Shown in pieces: positions 18,821 to 27,704 of a DNA stretch of 64,000 nt. The notes beneath the pieces are model-generated. The model did no database searches, was not told the DNA's origin, and was given only the letters and a program-made list of their open reading frames with translations. How positions within the stretch are numbered: the stretch's first letter is position 1; each line of letters opens with the position of its first letter. Source of the DNA: Bifidobacterium angulatum DSM 20098 = JCM 7096 (GTDB taxonomy: Bacteria > Actinomycetota > Actinomycetes > Actinomycetales > Bifidobacteriaceae); the NCBI RefSeq assembly GCF_001025155.1, contig NZ_AP012322.1:744001-808000 (forward strand), written 5' to 3'. Both the position numbers and the translations under genes were made by a program.

Positions 18821-21520
18821 ATGTCCTTGACTGATGATCAGCTGACGACTTTGACCGTGGCTGGCAAGGATTACGACTACTACAACATTGCGAATCTTCC
18901 CGGCATCGACCATCTGCCCTACTCGTTGAAGGTCCTCGTCGAGAATCTGGTGCGCAACATCGACGGCGCCAACATCACCGATGATCACGTCAAGGCGCTG
19001 CTCGAATGGGATCCGAACGCCCAGCCGAGCCATGAGATCCAGTTCACGCCGTCGCGCGTGGTCATGCAGGACTTCACCGGCGTGCCGTGCATCGTCGATC
19101 TCGCCACCATGCGTGATGCGGTCAAGGAACTCGGGGGAGACCCGGAGGTCATCAACCCGCAGGTCCAGTCCGACATGGTGATCGACCATTCCGTGCAGAT
19201 CGACAAGTACGGCGTGGCCGATGCCGTCGAACAGAACATGGACATCGAATATCAGCGCAACGGCGAACGCTACCAGTTCCTGCGCTGGGGCCAGCAGGCG
19301 TTCAGAAACTTCCGCGTGGTGCCGCCGGGAACCGGCATCATCCATCAGGTCAACATCGAATACCTCGCCAAGGTCGTCATGACCAAGGCCAGAGAGAACG
19401 GGCATGAGCTCGCCTATCTCGACTCCTGCGTGGGCACCGACTCGCACACCACCACCGTCAACGGACTGGGCGTGCTCGGTTGGGGCGTAGGCGGCATCGA
19501 AGCCGAGGCAGCCATGCTCGGCCAGCCGATCTCCATGCTCGTGCCGCGCGTCGTCGGCTTCAAACTCACCGGCTCCATCCCGGAAGGCGTCACCGCCACC
19601 GACGTGGTGCTCACCATCACCGACATGCTCCGCCAGCACGGCGTAGTCGGCAAGTTCGTCGAATTCTACGGTGACGGCATCGCCTCCGTGCCGCTGGCCA
19701 ACCGTGCCACCATCGGCAACATGGGCCCGGAATTCGGTTCCACCTGCGGCATCTTCCCCATCGACGGCGTCACCCTCGACTACCTGCGCTTGACCGGCCG
19801 CTCCGAAGAGCAGATCGCCCTTGTCGAAGCCTACGCCAAGGCCAACAAGCTGTGGGGCGACACCACCGACCCGAACTATGTGGAACCGCAGTACTCCGAA
19901 TACCTCGAACTGGACCTCGGCTCTGTCGTGCCGTCCATCGCCGGCCCGAAGCGCCCGCAGGACCGCATCAAGCTCTCCGAATCCAAGGAAAAGTTCGCAG
20001 CCACACTGCCGGACTACGAAACCGACAAAACCGTGCAGGAGCCGGTCTCCGTCTCCACCGACTTCCGTGGCGACTTCGACATCACGAACGGCGACGTGGC
20101 CATCGCCTCCATCACCTCCTGCACCAACACCTCCAACCCGTCCGTCATGATCGCCGCCGGCCTCATCGCCCGCAACGCGCACGCCAAGGGATTAAAACCG
20201 AAGCCGTGGGTCAAGACCTCGCTCGCCCCCGGCTCCCAAGTCGTAGCCGACTACCTCAAGGCCGCCGGCCTGCAGGACGACCTCGACGCGCTCGGATACC
20301 AGCTCGTCGGCTTCGGCTGCGCCACCTGCATCGGCAACTCCGGCCCGCTGCTGCCCGAGATCTCCGAAGCCATCAACGCCAACGACCTGACCGTCACCTC
20401 CGTACTCTCCGGCAACCGCAACTTCGAAGGCCGCATCAGCCCCGACGTCAAGATGAACTACCTGGCATCCCCGCCGCTGGTCATCGCCTACGCGCTCGCC
20501 GGCACCATGGACTTCGATTTTGAAACCCAGCCGCTCGGCAAAGACAACGACGGCAACGACGTGTATCTGAAGGACATCTGGCCCACCAACGAAGAGGTCG
20601 AATCCGTGGTGAACGGCACCGTCAGCCGTGAGATGTTCCTCAAGGACTACGCCTCCGTGTTCGAAGGCGACCGCCGCTGGAAGGGCTTGGAAGTGCCGGA
20701 AGGCGAACTGTTCGCCTGGGATGAGAACTCCACCTACGTGCGCAAGCAGACCTTCTTCGACGGCATGAAGGCCACGCCTGATCCGGTCGAGAACATCCAC
20801 GGCGCCCGCGTGCTCGCGTTGCTCGGCGACTCCGTGACCACCGACCATATTTCGCCGGCTGGCGCGTTCAAGGCCACCAGCCCCGCGGGCAAGTACCTGA
20901 CCGATCGCGGCGTCGAACCGAAGAACTTCAACTCCTACGGTTCCCGTCGAGGCAACCATGAGGTCATGGTCCGCGGCACCTTCGGCAACATCCGCCTGCG
21001 CAACCAGCTGCTCGCCTCCGTCGGTGAAGAAGTCACCCCCGGCGGTTTCACCTACGATTTCCTGGAAGGCAAGCCGACCACTATCTTCGAAGCGTCGCGC
21101 GATTACATCGACCATGATGTGCCGCTGGTCGTACTCGCCGGCAAGGAGTACGGCACCGGCTCCTCCCGCGACTGGGCGGCCAAGGGCACGGTCATGCTTG
21201 GTGTCAGGGCGGTCATCACCGAAAGCTTCGAGCGCATCCACCGTTCCAACCTCATCGGCATGGGCGTGCTGCCGTTGCAATTCCCCGAAGGCGAATCCTA
21301 CGAAAGCCTCGGTCTCGACGGCACCGAAACGTACGACATCGACGGCGTCGAGGAGCTCAATAACGGTTCCACGCCGAAGACGGTCCATGTCACCGCCACC
21401 CATACGGATGGTGCCAAGACCGAATTCGACGCGGTCGTGCGCATCGACACCCCCGGTGAGGCGGACTACTACCGCAACGGCGGCATTCTCCAGTACGTCC
21501 TACGCAACCTGATGAAATAG
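18821..21520 (+). CDS. acnA: aconitate hydratase A
   Basis: Aconitase isomerises citrate to isocitrate through a 4Fe-4S cluster. In bifidobacteria, which have an incomplete citric acid cycle, it feeds 2-oxoglutarate and glutamate synthesis (general knowledge of the group). The 899-residue chain has the AcnA/IRP layout: [23 protein letters not shown], cluster cysteines in [10 protein letters not shown] and [14 protein letters not shown], and the swivel-domain residues in SRRGNHEVM and [12 protein letters not shown]. The start at 18821 has GGAGGG upstream. The stop codon lies inside the outer stem of a structured repeat (21515-21617). Confidence 0.96.
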   Translation: MSLTDDQLTTLTVAGKDYDYYNIANLPGIDHLPYSLKVLVENLVRNIDGANITDDHVKALLEWDPNAQPSHEIQFTPSRVVMQDFTGVPCIVDLATMRDAVKELGGDPEVINPQVQSDMVIDHSVQIDKYGVADAVEQNMDIEYQRNGERYQFLRWGQQAFRNFRVVPPGTGIIHQVNIEYLAKVVMTKARENGHELAYLDSCVGTDSHTTTVNGLGVLGWGVGGIEAEAAMLGQPISMLVPRVVGFKLTGSIPEGVTATDVVLTITDMLRQHGVVGKFVEFYGDGIASVPLANRATIGNMGPEFGSTCGIFPIDGVTLDYLRLTGRSEEQIALVEAYAKANKLWGDTTDPNYVEPQYSEYLELDLGSVVPSIAGPKRPQDRIKLSESKEKFAATLPDYETDKTVQEPVSVSTDFRGDFDITNGDVAIASITSCTNTSNPSVMIAAGLIARNAHAKGLKPKPWVKTSLAPGSQVVADYLKAAGLQDDLDALGYQLVGFGCATCIGNSGPLLPEISEAINANDLTVTSVLSGNRNFEGRISPDVKMNYLASPPLVIAYALAGTMDFDFETQPLGKDNDGNDVYLKDIWPTNEEVESVVNGTVSREMFLKDYASVFEGDRRWKGLEVPEGELFAWDENSTYVRKQTFFDGMKATPDPVENIHGARVLALLGDSVTTDHISPAGAFKATSPAGKYLTDRGVEPKNFNSYGSRRGNHEVMVRGTFGNIRLRNQLLASVGEEVTPGGFTYDFLEGKPTTIFEASRDYIDHDVPLVVLAGKEYGTGSSRDWAAKGTVMLGVRAVITESFERIHRSNLIGMGVLPLQFPEGESYESLGLDGTETYDIDGVEELNNGSTPKTVHVTATHTDGAKTEFDAVVRIDTPGEADYYRNGGILQYVLRNLMK

Positions 21521-21617
21521 ACAAAGACGGAGTGTCTTCGTCGTTGCTTCTCAGTCGACGTACTTTTGTACGCCTTCCTTCGGTGCGCCTAGAAGACACA
21601 CGCGTCTTTGTCTATTT
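21515..21617 (+). repeat. structured hairpin repeat, copy A
   Basis: The outer stem pairs 21515-21529 with 21603-21617 (15 bp, perfect) and includes the last sense base and the stop codon of aconitase. GAG (21530-21532) opposes CACG (21599-21602). A second stem pairs TGTCTTC (21533-21539) with GAAGACA (21592-21598). Inside are CGTTGC (21542-21547), TCGACGTA (21555-21562), a 6-base loop, TACG (21569-21572) and GTGCGCCTA (21584-21591 region). The third stem seen in copies B and C is not well paired here. It probably forms the 3' end of acn mRNA. Confidence 0.85.
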
Positions 21618-21661
21618 ACCATGCTGATCCGCTTAGCAGATCAGCGCGCGAGGCGGAATAA

Positions 21662-21684
21662 GCGGAAGCCCTGCGGGCTTCCGC
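21662..21684. repeat. 10-bp perfect hairpin with triloop
   Basis: GCGGAAGCCC (21662-21671) pairs with GGGCTTCCGC (21675-21684) around TGC. It lies between structured repeat copies A and B. There is no gene here; it could be another termination or mRNA end structure. Confidence 0.5.
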
Positions 21685-21701
21685 CCGCCGGAGCCATCCT
21701 T

Positions 21702-21802
21702 ATAGTCGAAGGACGGAGCGTCGGCTGCGTTGCTCGGAACTCGACGTACCCTCGTACGCCTTCGTTCCGTGCGCCTTGCCGACGCACGCGTCCTTCGACT
21801 AT
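21702..21802 (+). repeat. structured hairpin repeat, copy B
   Basis: The outer stem pairs 21702-21715 with 21789-21802 (14 bp, perfect, different sequence from copies A and C). GAG (21716-21718) opposes CACG (21785-21788). The second stem is CGTCGGC (21719-21725) with GCCGACG (21778-21784). The third is CGGAAC (21735-21740) with GTTCCG (21764-21769). The tip is CGTA (21745-21748) with TACG (21755-21758) around a 6-base loop. The motifs CGTTGC, TCGACGTA and GTGCGCCTT are the same as in the other copies. Confidence 0.85.
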
Positions 21803-21810
21803 GTACGGGG

Positions 21811-21840
21811 GTGTCGGCTGCGTTGCTCGGAACTCGACAC
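21811..21840 (+). repeat. partial copy of structured repeat B
   Basis: Bases 21813-21838 repeat 21720-21745 of copy B exactly (26 identical bases covering CGTTGC through TCGAC). The fragment is closed by its own 6-bp stem, GTGTCG (21811-21816) with CGACAC (21835-21840). It looks like a truncated duplicate of the 5' half of the element. Confidence 0.7.
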
Positions 21841-21847
21841 CATGACG

Positions 21848-21879
21848 AACTGGCTGGAATCGCAAGGTTCCAGCCAGTT
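21848..21879. terminator. 12-bp perfect hairpin before the VOC gene
   Basis: AACTGGCTGGAA (21848-21859) pairs with TTCCAGCCAGTT (21868-21879) around 8 bases. It ends 14 bases before the presumed -10 box of the VOC gene, so it insulates that gene from upstream transcription. The stretch 21521-21905 has no coding gene and is filled by repeats and hairpins. Confidence 0.55.
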
Positions 21880-21905
21880 TCGTATACCGGGACTAGAGTG
21901 GAGGC

Positions 21906-22292
21906 ATGCTTGACCACATCACGCTCCACGCCTCGGACGCGAAACGCAGCATCGCGTTCTATACGAAGGCCTTGGCGCCACTCGGCTACATTCCCAAAGC
22001 CCATCACGAGCCGACCATCGGGTTCGGCGTCGATGACGACACCCCACGTTCCGACTTCTACGTCTCGCCGATGGGAAATCCAGCCCAACAGCCCATCCCA
22101 ACGCATATCGCCTTCCGCGCGGACAGTGAACAAGCCGTACGTGATTTCCATGCCGCAGCCATTGCCGCAGGCGGCACCGATAACGGCGAGCCAGGCCCTC
22201 GCGCCTACCATCCCGGCTACTATGCCGCGTTCGTGCTTGACCCGGATGGCAACAACATCGAAGCCGTTACCGACTGGTCGTACGCCGCATAA
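21906..22292 (+). CDS. VOC (glyoxalase/bleomycin resistance) family protein
   Basis: This 128-residue single-domain protein belongs to the vicinal oxygen chelate superfamily. It opens with MLDHITLHASDAKRSIAFY and ends with AAFVLDPDGNNIEAV, the two beta-alpha-beta-beta-beta module markers with metal-ligand positions His4 and the C-terminal Glu. The reaction cannot be assigned; family members act on glutathione adducts, antibiotics or aromatic rings. TAGAGT (21894-21899) is 6 bases before the ATG, so the transcript may be leaderless. It converges with the MATE exporter gene, 13 bases apart at the stops. Confidence 0.85.
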   Translation: MLDHITLHASDAKRSIAFYTKALAPLGYIPKAHHEPTIGFGVDDDTPRSDFYVSPMGNPAQQPIPTHIAFRADSEQAVRDFHAAAIAAGGTDNGEPGPRAYHPGYYAAFVLDPDGNNIEAVTDWSYAA

Positions 22293-22305
22293 TCAGCCTG
22301 ATTCT

Positions 22306-23682
22306 TCACCGGTCCTTGGCGGAGCGCGTCACATTTCTGACCCAGCGGTATTTACGGTAATGGATCAACGCAGGCACCAGCTTGATGCACTCGTCGGTGT
22401 TAAGCAGCGCGTATACCGCCAGCACCGGCAGCTTCAGCACGAAGGCGGCCAACAATCCAACCGGCACGACGATAAGCCACATGACAATCGCATCGCAGAC
22501 AAGGCCGAACCTTGCATCCCCGCCAGCGGGGAAAATGCCGGCGATGGTCAGATTGGTCATGCACCCGCATGCCGCGTAATACGCGCAGATGAACAGCATG
22601 ATCGACAGGTAGTGCGTCGACTGCGGCGTCAGGCCAGCCCACCGCAACGCCAACGGCCGCGCCGCAATGATGAGCAGTCCAGTGCCGCCACCCACCAGCG
22701 CGACCAGCTTGCAGAGCCGGTCTCCCATGATTCTCGCCTGGTCGAAGGCGTTGCGCCCCAGAAGATTGCCGACAAGAATGCCACCGGCATTACCCAGCCC
22801 AAGGCTTAGACACACCAGCAGATCCTTGACGATGTTGGCTACGGAATTGGCGGCCACCGCGTCGGCACCAAGATGCCCCATGATCACGGTATACATGGTG
22901 AAACCGCATCCCCATACCAGCTCGTTGCCGAGCACCGGCAGGCTGTAGCGCCAGAAATCCTTTTGCAACGGCACATCCGGGTGCAGCATCATCCGCAATC
23001 GCATACGTGGGCGCCCGCTGTGACGGGCCGCTATGACGGACCATGTCAGCTCGATTGCGCGCGAAAGCACCGTGGAAGCGGCCGCGCCAAGAACCCCAAG
23101 CTTCGGCATGCCCATCCAACCGTAGATCAGCACGGCATTCATCACGATATGCACGGCCACGCCGACGGTACTGACCATCATGCCCGTTACCGCCGCGCCG
23201 ACGTTCTTCATCAGGCACAGGTAGATCTGCGACAGCCCGATGAACAGGTACGATACCGACGAGATTCTCAGATACTGGGCGCCGATGGCCGTCAATGCGG
23301 CATCGTTCGTCATCACCGACATCAGCTGGTAAGGCAGTAGCAGGGTGGCGGCGAAGAACACCAGTGACAGCAGGCTTGCATACAGCATGATGAAGGCCAG
23401 CACCCGTTCGACGGCGTCCGTATCGCCCGCACCCCAGTATTGTGCGACAAGCACGCTCATACCGAGTGTCAGCGCGGCAAGGAATAGGCTGAAGATGAAC
23501 TGGAACTGCGTGGCAAGCGAAACCGCCGAGAGCTCGTCCTGTCCGACGGCCGTCACCATCAACGTGTCGGCGCAGGACGATAGCGACAGCATAAGCTGCT
23601 GGAAGGCGATCGGCAGGGCCAGCGTCAGTACCTGACGCAGGAACATGCGTCTGGGCATCATGCGTTGATTGAATCCTTCCAT
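22306..23682 (-). CDS. MATE family efflux transporter
   Basis: This is a 458-residue multidrug and toxin extrusion protein with twelve predicted helices. It begins MMPRRMFLRQVLTLALPIAFQQ, and the first helix pair contains the MATE-type SCADTLMVTAVGQDELSAVS segment; the second half repeats the pattern. These exporters use H+ or Na+ gradients; the substrate is unknown. I chose the ATG at 23682, with GGAG at good spacing; it overlaps the end of the acetyltransferase gene by 25 bases. ATGs at 23661 and 23658 are alternatives. It is co-directional with the acetyltransferase and probably in the same operon. Confidence 0.9.
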   Translation of the reverse strand: MEGFNQRMMPRRMFLRQVLTLALPIAFQQLMLSLSSCADTLMVTAVGQDELSAVSLATQFQFIFSLFLAALTLGMSVLVAQYWGAGDTDAVERVLAFIMLYASLLSLVFFAATLLLPYQLMSVMTNDAALTAIGAQYLRISSVSYLFIGLSQIYLCLMKNVGAAVTGMMVSTVGVAVHIVMNAVLIYGWMGMPKLGVLGAAASTVLSRAIELTWSVIAARHSGRPRMRLRMMLHPDVPLQKDFWRYSLPVLGNELVWGCGFTMYTVIMGHLGADAVAANSVANIVKDLLVCLSLGLGNAGGILVGNLLGRNAFDQARIMGDRLCKLVALVGGGTGLLIIAARPLALRWAGLTPQSTHYLSIMLFICAYYAACGCMTNLTIAGIFPAGGDARFGLVCDAIVMWLIVVPVGLLAAFVLKLPVLAVYALLNTDECIKLVPALIHYRKYRWVRNVTRSAKDR

Positions 23683-24311
23683 GCCCGGTACTCCGCGGCC
23701 TTGGCCTGCCAATAGGTGCGGTCGTCGTCCGTGATCTCGCGGATCACATGGCATGGGTTGCCCACGGCCACCGAATGGGACGGGATATCCTTGACCACTA
23801 CGGAGCCGGCGCCGATCACCACATCGTCGCCGATGGTCACGCCGGGGCCGACGACCACATTGCCGCCGAACCATACGTCATTGCCGATGGTGATTGGGCG
23901 TGCACCTTCCGGCCCGGATGCGCGTACCGCCGCGTCGATGGGATGATACGGGGTGTACAAGCCTACGCGCGGGCCGAAGAACACGCGGTCGCCGATGGTG
24001 ATCGGTGCCACGTCAAGGAAGATGCAGTCCATGTTGGCGTAGAAGTTGTCGCCGATATAGGTGTTGCACCCGTAGTCGCAGTTGAACGGCGGCTCGAGGA
24101 ACGCGCCCTTGCCGAGCGAGCCGAACAATTCGCGGAAGAGACGGTCGCGCTCCTCGAAGGCGTCGTATGCCGACGTGTTGATGGCCTGCACCAGGCGGCG
24201 TTTGCGCATGTTCATTTCATGCTGCTTCGGATTGTCCGCAACATATAGCTCGCCGGACAGCATGCGCTCCCATTCGTCCTTCGCCGGTTGGATGTTCGAG
24301 TCGGTCATCAT
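23658..24311 (-). CDS. maltose/galactoside-type O-acetyltransferase (hexapeptide repeat)
   Basis: This is a 217-residue left-handed beta-helix acetyltransferase of the LacA/NodL/Maa group, which moves acetyl from acetyl-CoA to a sugar hydroxyl. The N terminus has the Mac domain (EWERMLSGELYVADNP). PPFNCDYGCNTYIGDNFYAN introduces the hexapeptide repeats, and HPIDAAVRASGPEGARPI contains the catalytic histidine. WFGGNVVVGPGVTIGDD continues the helix. AAGGA five bases before the ATG at 24311 supports the start. It diverges from the AraC gene, and two palindromes lie between them. Confidence 0.9.
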   Translation of the reverse strand: MMTDSNIQPAKDEWERMLSGELYVADNPKQHEMNMRKRRLVQAINTSAYDAFEERDRLFRELFGSLGKGAFLEPPFNCDYGCNTYIGDNFYANMDCIFLDVAPITIGDRVFFGPRVGLYTPYHPIDAAVRASGPEGARPITIGNDVWFGGNVVVGPGVTIGDDVVIGAGSVVVKDIPSHSVAVGNPCHVIREITDDDRTYWQAKAAEYRAWKDSINA

Positions 24312-24348
24312 AGTGTTCCTTTCATGCTCAGCAGGTAGTTCGACCTTG

Positions 24349-24378
24349 TCAAACGTTTGACTTACATGTTCCATGTAA
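24349..24378. promoter_or_regulatory. paired palindromes in the acetyltransferase-AraC divergent promoter
   Basis: TCAAACGTTTGA (24349-24360) is a perfect 12-bp palindrome. It is followed immediately by TTACATG-TTC-CATGTAA (24362-24378), a perfect inverted repeat with a 3-base spacer. They sit 38-67 bases upstream of the acetyltransferase start and about 90 bases upstream of the AraC start, where operators would be expected. The binding protein is unknown. Confidence 0.55.
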
Positions 24379-24464
24379 TGTCACGATTCCACGATGACAC
24401 ACGGTTTTGTTGTAATATCTTGCGAGAAATTGTCACTATCTACCGATTGGGCAGCGGTGTGCGT

Positions 24465-25514
24465 ATGGAGCAGATGGATTTGAAGGAATCATACCCGCAG
24501 GGGATCGTACCGACCGCCGAGTGGGGGCGTCTGCCCAACGGTGCGGAGATTGTGCGCTATGATGCGCCGATGTTTTTCTCGTTCACCGAGCATTCGCTGC
24601 TGAGCCAATACCCGAATATGCGGGCGGAATGCCACTGGCACATCGACTTTGAATTCACCTATGTGATCCGTGGCCATATGTGGTATTTCGTGAATGGCAA
24701 GACCATACGGATTGACGAGGGACAGGCGATTTTCGTCAACTCGCGTCAGCTGCACTACGGATTCACCAAGGATGGCACCGATTGTGAATTCTCATGCGTA
24801 CTGCTGAATCCGGCACGCATGTGCGCATCCGCGGAGGTATATGAACGATTCATCGCATCGCTGGCGAAGGACGATGCTTTCCCATATGCGGTGTTCCGTT
24901 CCGATGGCGGGCATGGTGGAGCTGTCATCGAACAGATTATGCGGCTCCATAATGTGAAATTCGGTCGATTGGACCATACCAAACGCGACGACTTGCCGCC
25001 TATGGCGGGAACCATGGCATTGTCTGACGACATGGAATCATTGACCGTGCTGAGCTGTTTTTACCAGATGATCCGCGAACTGACCATGGCTGCGCGAGAC
25101 AGAGGAAACAACGGCATGACGGTTCCTTCCGTGCGGCATTCGCATGTCATCGCGCTCGGCATGATGTGCGATTTCGTGCGACGGCAGTATACGCGGCAGA
25201 TCACGTTGGAGCAGATCGCCGAGTCCGGGGCGGTCGGGCGCACCGCCTGCGCGGCGATCTTCCGCGAGCTGCTCAACCAGACCCCAATCGAATTCGTCAA
25301 TGATGTGCGTGTTCGTTCCGCCGCCAACTTGCTGACGGCTACGCAGCTGCCTATCGCGACCATCGCCTCCCGCACAGGATTCTCATCGACGAGCTATTTC
25401 ACACGCACATTCCGTCACATCATGCATATCACGCCGTTGCGGTATCGGAATAATGCGGCATGCGGAAGCCCGATGGATTCCGCTTCACAGTCCGTCGTCA
25501 CCGAATATCGCTGA
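24465..25514 (+). CDS. AraC family transcriptional regulator
   Basis: This is a 349-residue regulator with an N-terminal cupin-type effector domain (about 30-150: AECHWHIDFEFTYVIRG, then GQAIFVNSRQLHYG). A C-terminal AraC DNA-binding domain has two helix-turn-helix units (QITLEQIAESGAVGRTACAA and LPIATIASRTGFSSTSYFTR). The signal is probably a small molecule such as a sugar, as in AraC/MelR. The start is uncertain: the frame is open to 24357, I chose ATG 24465, and only a weak ribosome binding site is visible. It diverges from the acetyltransferase-MATE pair and is the obvious candidate to control it. Confidence 0.87.
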   Translation: MEQMDLKESYPQGIVPTAEWGRLPNGAEIVRYDAPMFFSFTEHSLLSQYPNMRAECHWHIDFEFTYVIRGHMWYFVNGKTIRIDEGQAIFVNSRQLHYGFTKDGTDCEFSCVLLNPARMCASAEVYERFIASLAKDDAFPYAVFRSDGGHGGAVIEQIMRLHNVKFGRLDHTKRDDLPPMAGTMALSDDMESLTVLSCFYQMIRELTMAARDRGNNGMTVPSVRHSHVIALGMMCDFVRRQYTRQITLEQIAESGAVGRTACAAIFRELLNQTPIEFVNDVRVRSAANLLTATQLPIATIASRTGFSSTSYFTRTFRHIMHITPLRYRNNAACGSPMDSASQSVVTEYR

Positions 25515-25515
25515 G

Positions 25516-27621
25516 TCAGCGCTTTTGCATGCGGTAGGTCTTCCAGATCTCGCTCAGCTTGCATCCATCGGACGTGCGCTTCCACACGCTCAGTCCTGCG
25601 CTGGCTCCGCCGACCGCACGCGCGGCGGCGGTGGGGGAGGAATACTCGTTACCGTCCTCCAAGCGGAGCCTGCCGTCATCCGTTACGGTTGCAACCCAGC
25701 GCTCGCCCTTACGTGGACGCTCCCACACCAGCGTTTCGCCGGCGATCAGCAAGCCTGATGCCAGCACCTGCGCGATGGTCACACGCTTCGCATTCGGCGT
25801 TCTGGACGAAGAACCGTGGGTCAACTGCTGCTCATCGAGAACCGACAGATCGGTATTGCCCTCGTCATAGCGGATATTCCAGAATTCGGCGATCAGCCGT
25901 ATCGTCTCGTCCTGGCGCCATTGCAGCGTCTTCGCCGTGCAGTCGTCAATATGCGCAAGCTGTTCGGTCAATGGGAACCGTTTCGAACTGGCGGACATCA
26001 GCATGCGGTCGCGGCGTTCCTTGAACGTCTGAAGCGGTGTGAGCTGCTGCTCGTTGGCTTGGGTCAGCGCCAGATTGCCGATACGAGCCGACCAGAAATC
26101 GCGCACTGATTCCGGCCAAGCGGCAAACGGTGAATCCTTGGCGACACGGTCAGGCAGAATCGGCATAGCATTCAGGCTGCGTGGGCGTGTGATGCGCCCG
26201 CCCGCCAGCTGCTCGTTCGCACGAATCAACAGCAGGCGGTTCATTTTCGGATTGGTCTGCAATTCGCCGCGCAAATGCGCCAATGCCGACCTGCGATCCT
26301 CGTCGGTAATAAGAAAGCCCTTGTTCTGCGGCATCGTATACCCGCGGTCAAGCCCACGAATCGCATTGGCCATGCGCGTCCGGCGCACCAGCGGGCTTTG
26401 CCTGTTCAGACTGTCGACGCCGGTCACACGTTCCAACGCCTGCAGAATCGTTCTCAGACGTGTGCCATCATGCATGCGTATCGGCTCGCGGTTCGTCTGC
26501 TTGTCTTCCGTTTCGCCACGGGTAGGCGAACCGGTGACGATCTCGACATCGGCGTTGCCCAGATTGCCAATGGAATGCACCAGCGCCCACATGGCAACGG
26601 TTTTCCAATCGCTGGTAGGGTAGTCGTTGAGCAGTACGAGCTGCCTGACCACATCATCCGGCAGCGTGCTGTCGGTCGGCTGGTCAATCACGCGCCAGGC
26701 CATGGCATATGGTGCAAGCAGTTCATCGATGAACGAAATAACATGCTGCTCGTTGATATACGGGCTGAGCACATCCTTGCGGAATTCCTCCAGCAGCTGC
26801 GTGCACATGGGCTTATGCGAAACAACAAGATGCAGATCCGAGAAGAACTCCTCCAGCACCTGGGCATCGTCGCCAATCGGATCCATAATGTCATCCCAGC
26901 GCGCGGCGTACACGTTCCTCGCCGCCGGTGACATTGCCGCAACCACCTTCGCCTTGAACACATCGGATGCGGTCAGCGGCACGCCGCGCATGTTCATCAC
27001 ATCGAAAATACGGTGCGCACCGGCCAGATCGTCGGTGGTCACAATGACCAACGTGACCTGATTGACCAGATATGAGGCGAAGCGATGACGGTCATCGTCA
27101 TCGAGTTTGGCGAGTTCGTCGAACACCTGACGTGCATTGGTCGAAATATTGTATTGGGCGCGCGTCTCGAAGTCGCCATCCCGAAGATCGAACAGTCCCT
27201 CCAAGTCGCCTTCCTGCACATAGCTGCGGAAGAATTCGGCATCGCGGTCGCGGAGCCGAAGACGTGGCTCGGCGGTGATGCCGCGCAGTTTATTGCCCGG
27301 CTCCAAAATCAGCTCGTCAAGCTCCTCAAGCAATACCGGGTCGGTTTCCAGCTCGCGAAGCACCGCGATGATGATCGATAAGGAAATAAGACGCTGCTGG
27401 CCGTCGATGACCTGATACTTGCAGTCGCCGTTTCTTACCAGAATCAGCGAACCCAGAAAATACGGCGTATTCGCCGAAGCGCTCGCATCCTGCAGATCGC
27501 AGACCAATTGCAGAATATTCTCCGCCTGCCACGTGTATGCACGTTGGAACGACGGAATGGTGAACCGGTAGTCCGACATGAATACTCTGCTGAGCGGTTT
27601 CTCGGTTGCGCTGATCGCCAT
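25516..27621 (-). CDS. DUF262 protein with C-terminal RAMA-like domain
   Basis: This 701-residue protein resembles GmrSD-type restriction proteins. The N-terminal DUF262 (ParB/sulfiredoxin-like) domain has IPSFQRAYTW and the hallmark DGQQR in YQVIDGQQRLISLSI. The middle follows the DUF1524 HNH-nuclease layout up to IGNLALTQANEQQL and FKERRDRML, but the usual E-H before the I-L-P segment reads M-P (NAMPILPD), so the catalytic histidine seems lost. The C-terminal 80 residues (VLASGLLIAGETLVWER to SEIWKTYR) resemble the RAMA domain of restriction systems. AGGGGG precedes the ATG at 27621. There is no methylase or second subunit nearby. Confidence 0.75.
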   Translation of the reverse strand: MAISATEKPLSRVFMSDYRFTIPSFQRAYTWQAENILQLVCDLQDASASANTPYFLGSLILVRNGDCKYQVIDGQQRLISLSIIIAVLRELETDPVLLEELDELILEPGNKLRGITAEPRLRLRDRDAEFFRSYVQEGDLEGLFDLRDGDFETRAQYNISTNARQVFDELAKLDDDDRHRFASYLVNQVTLVIVTTDDLAGAHRIFDVMNMRGVPLTASDVFKAKVVAAMSPAARNVYAARWDDIMDPIGDDAQVLEEFFSDLHLVVSHKPMCTQLLEEFRKDVLSPYINEQHVISFIDELLAPYAMAWRVIDQPTDSTLPDDVVRQLVLLNDYPTSDWKTVAMWALVHSIGNLGNADVEIVTGSPTRGETEDKQTNREPIRMHDGTRLRTILQALERVTGVDSLNRQSPLVRRTRMANAIRGLDRGYTMPQNKGFLITDEDRRSALAHLRGELQTNPKMNRLLLIRANEQLAGGRITRPRSLNAMPILPDRVAKDSPFAAWPESVRDFWSARIGNLALTQANEQQLTPLQTFKERRDRMLMSASSKRFPLTEQLAHIDDCTAKTLQWRQDETIRLIAEFWNIRYDEGNTDLSVLDEQQLTHGSSSRTPNAKRVTIAQVLASGLLIAGETLVWERPRKGERWVATVTDDGRLRLEDGNEYSSPTAAARAVGGASAGLSVWKRTSDGCKLSEIWKTYRMQKR

Positions 27622-27704
27622 ATCGTTTCCCCCTTTTGCATCGCGAACCACAACTCGCCCCATTGTAGACGGCGCATGTAACCGGAATGGTCGTGCCGCT
27701 CTTA

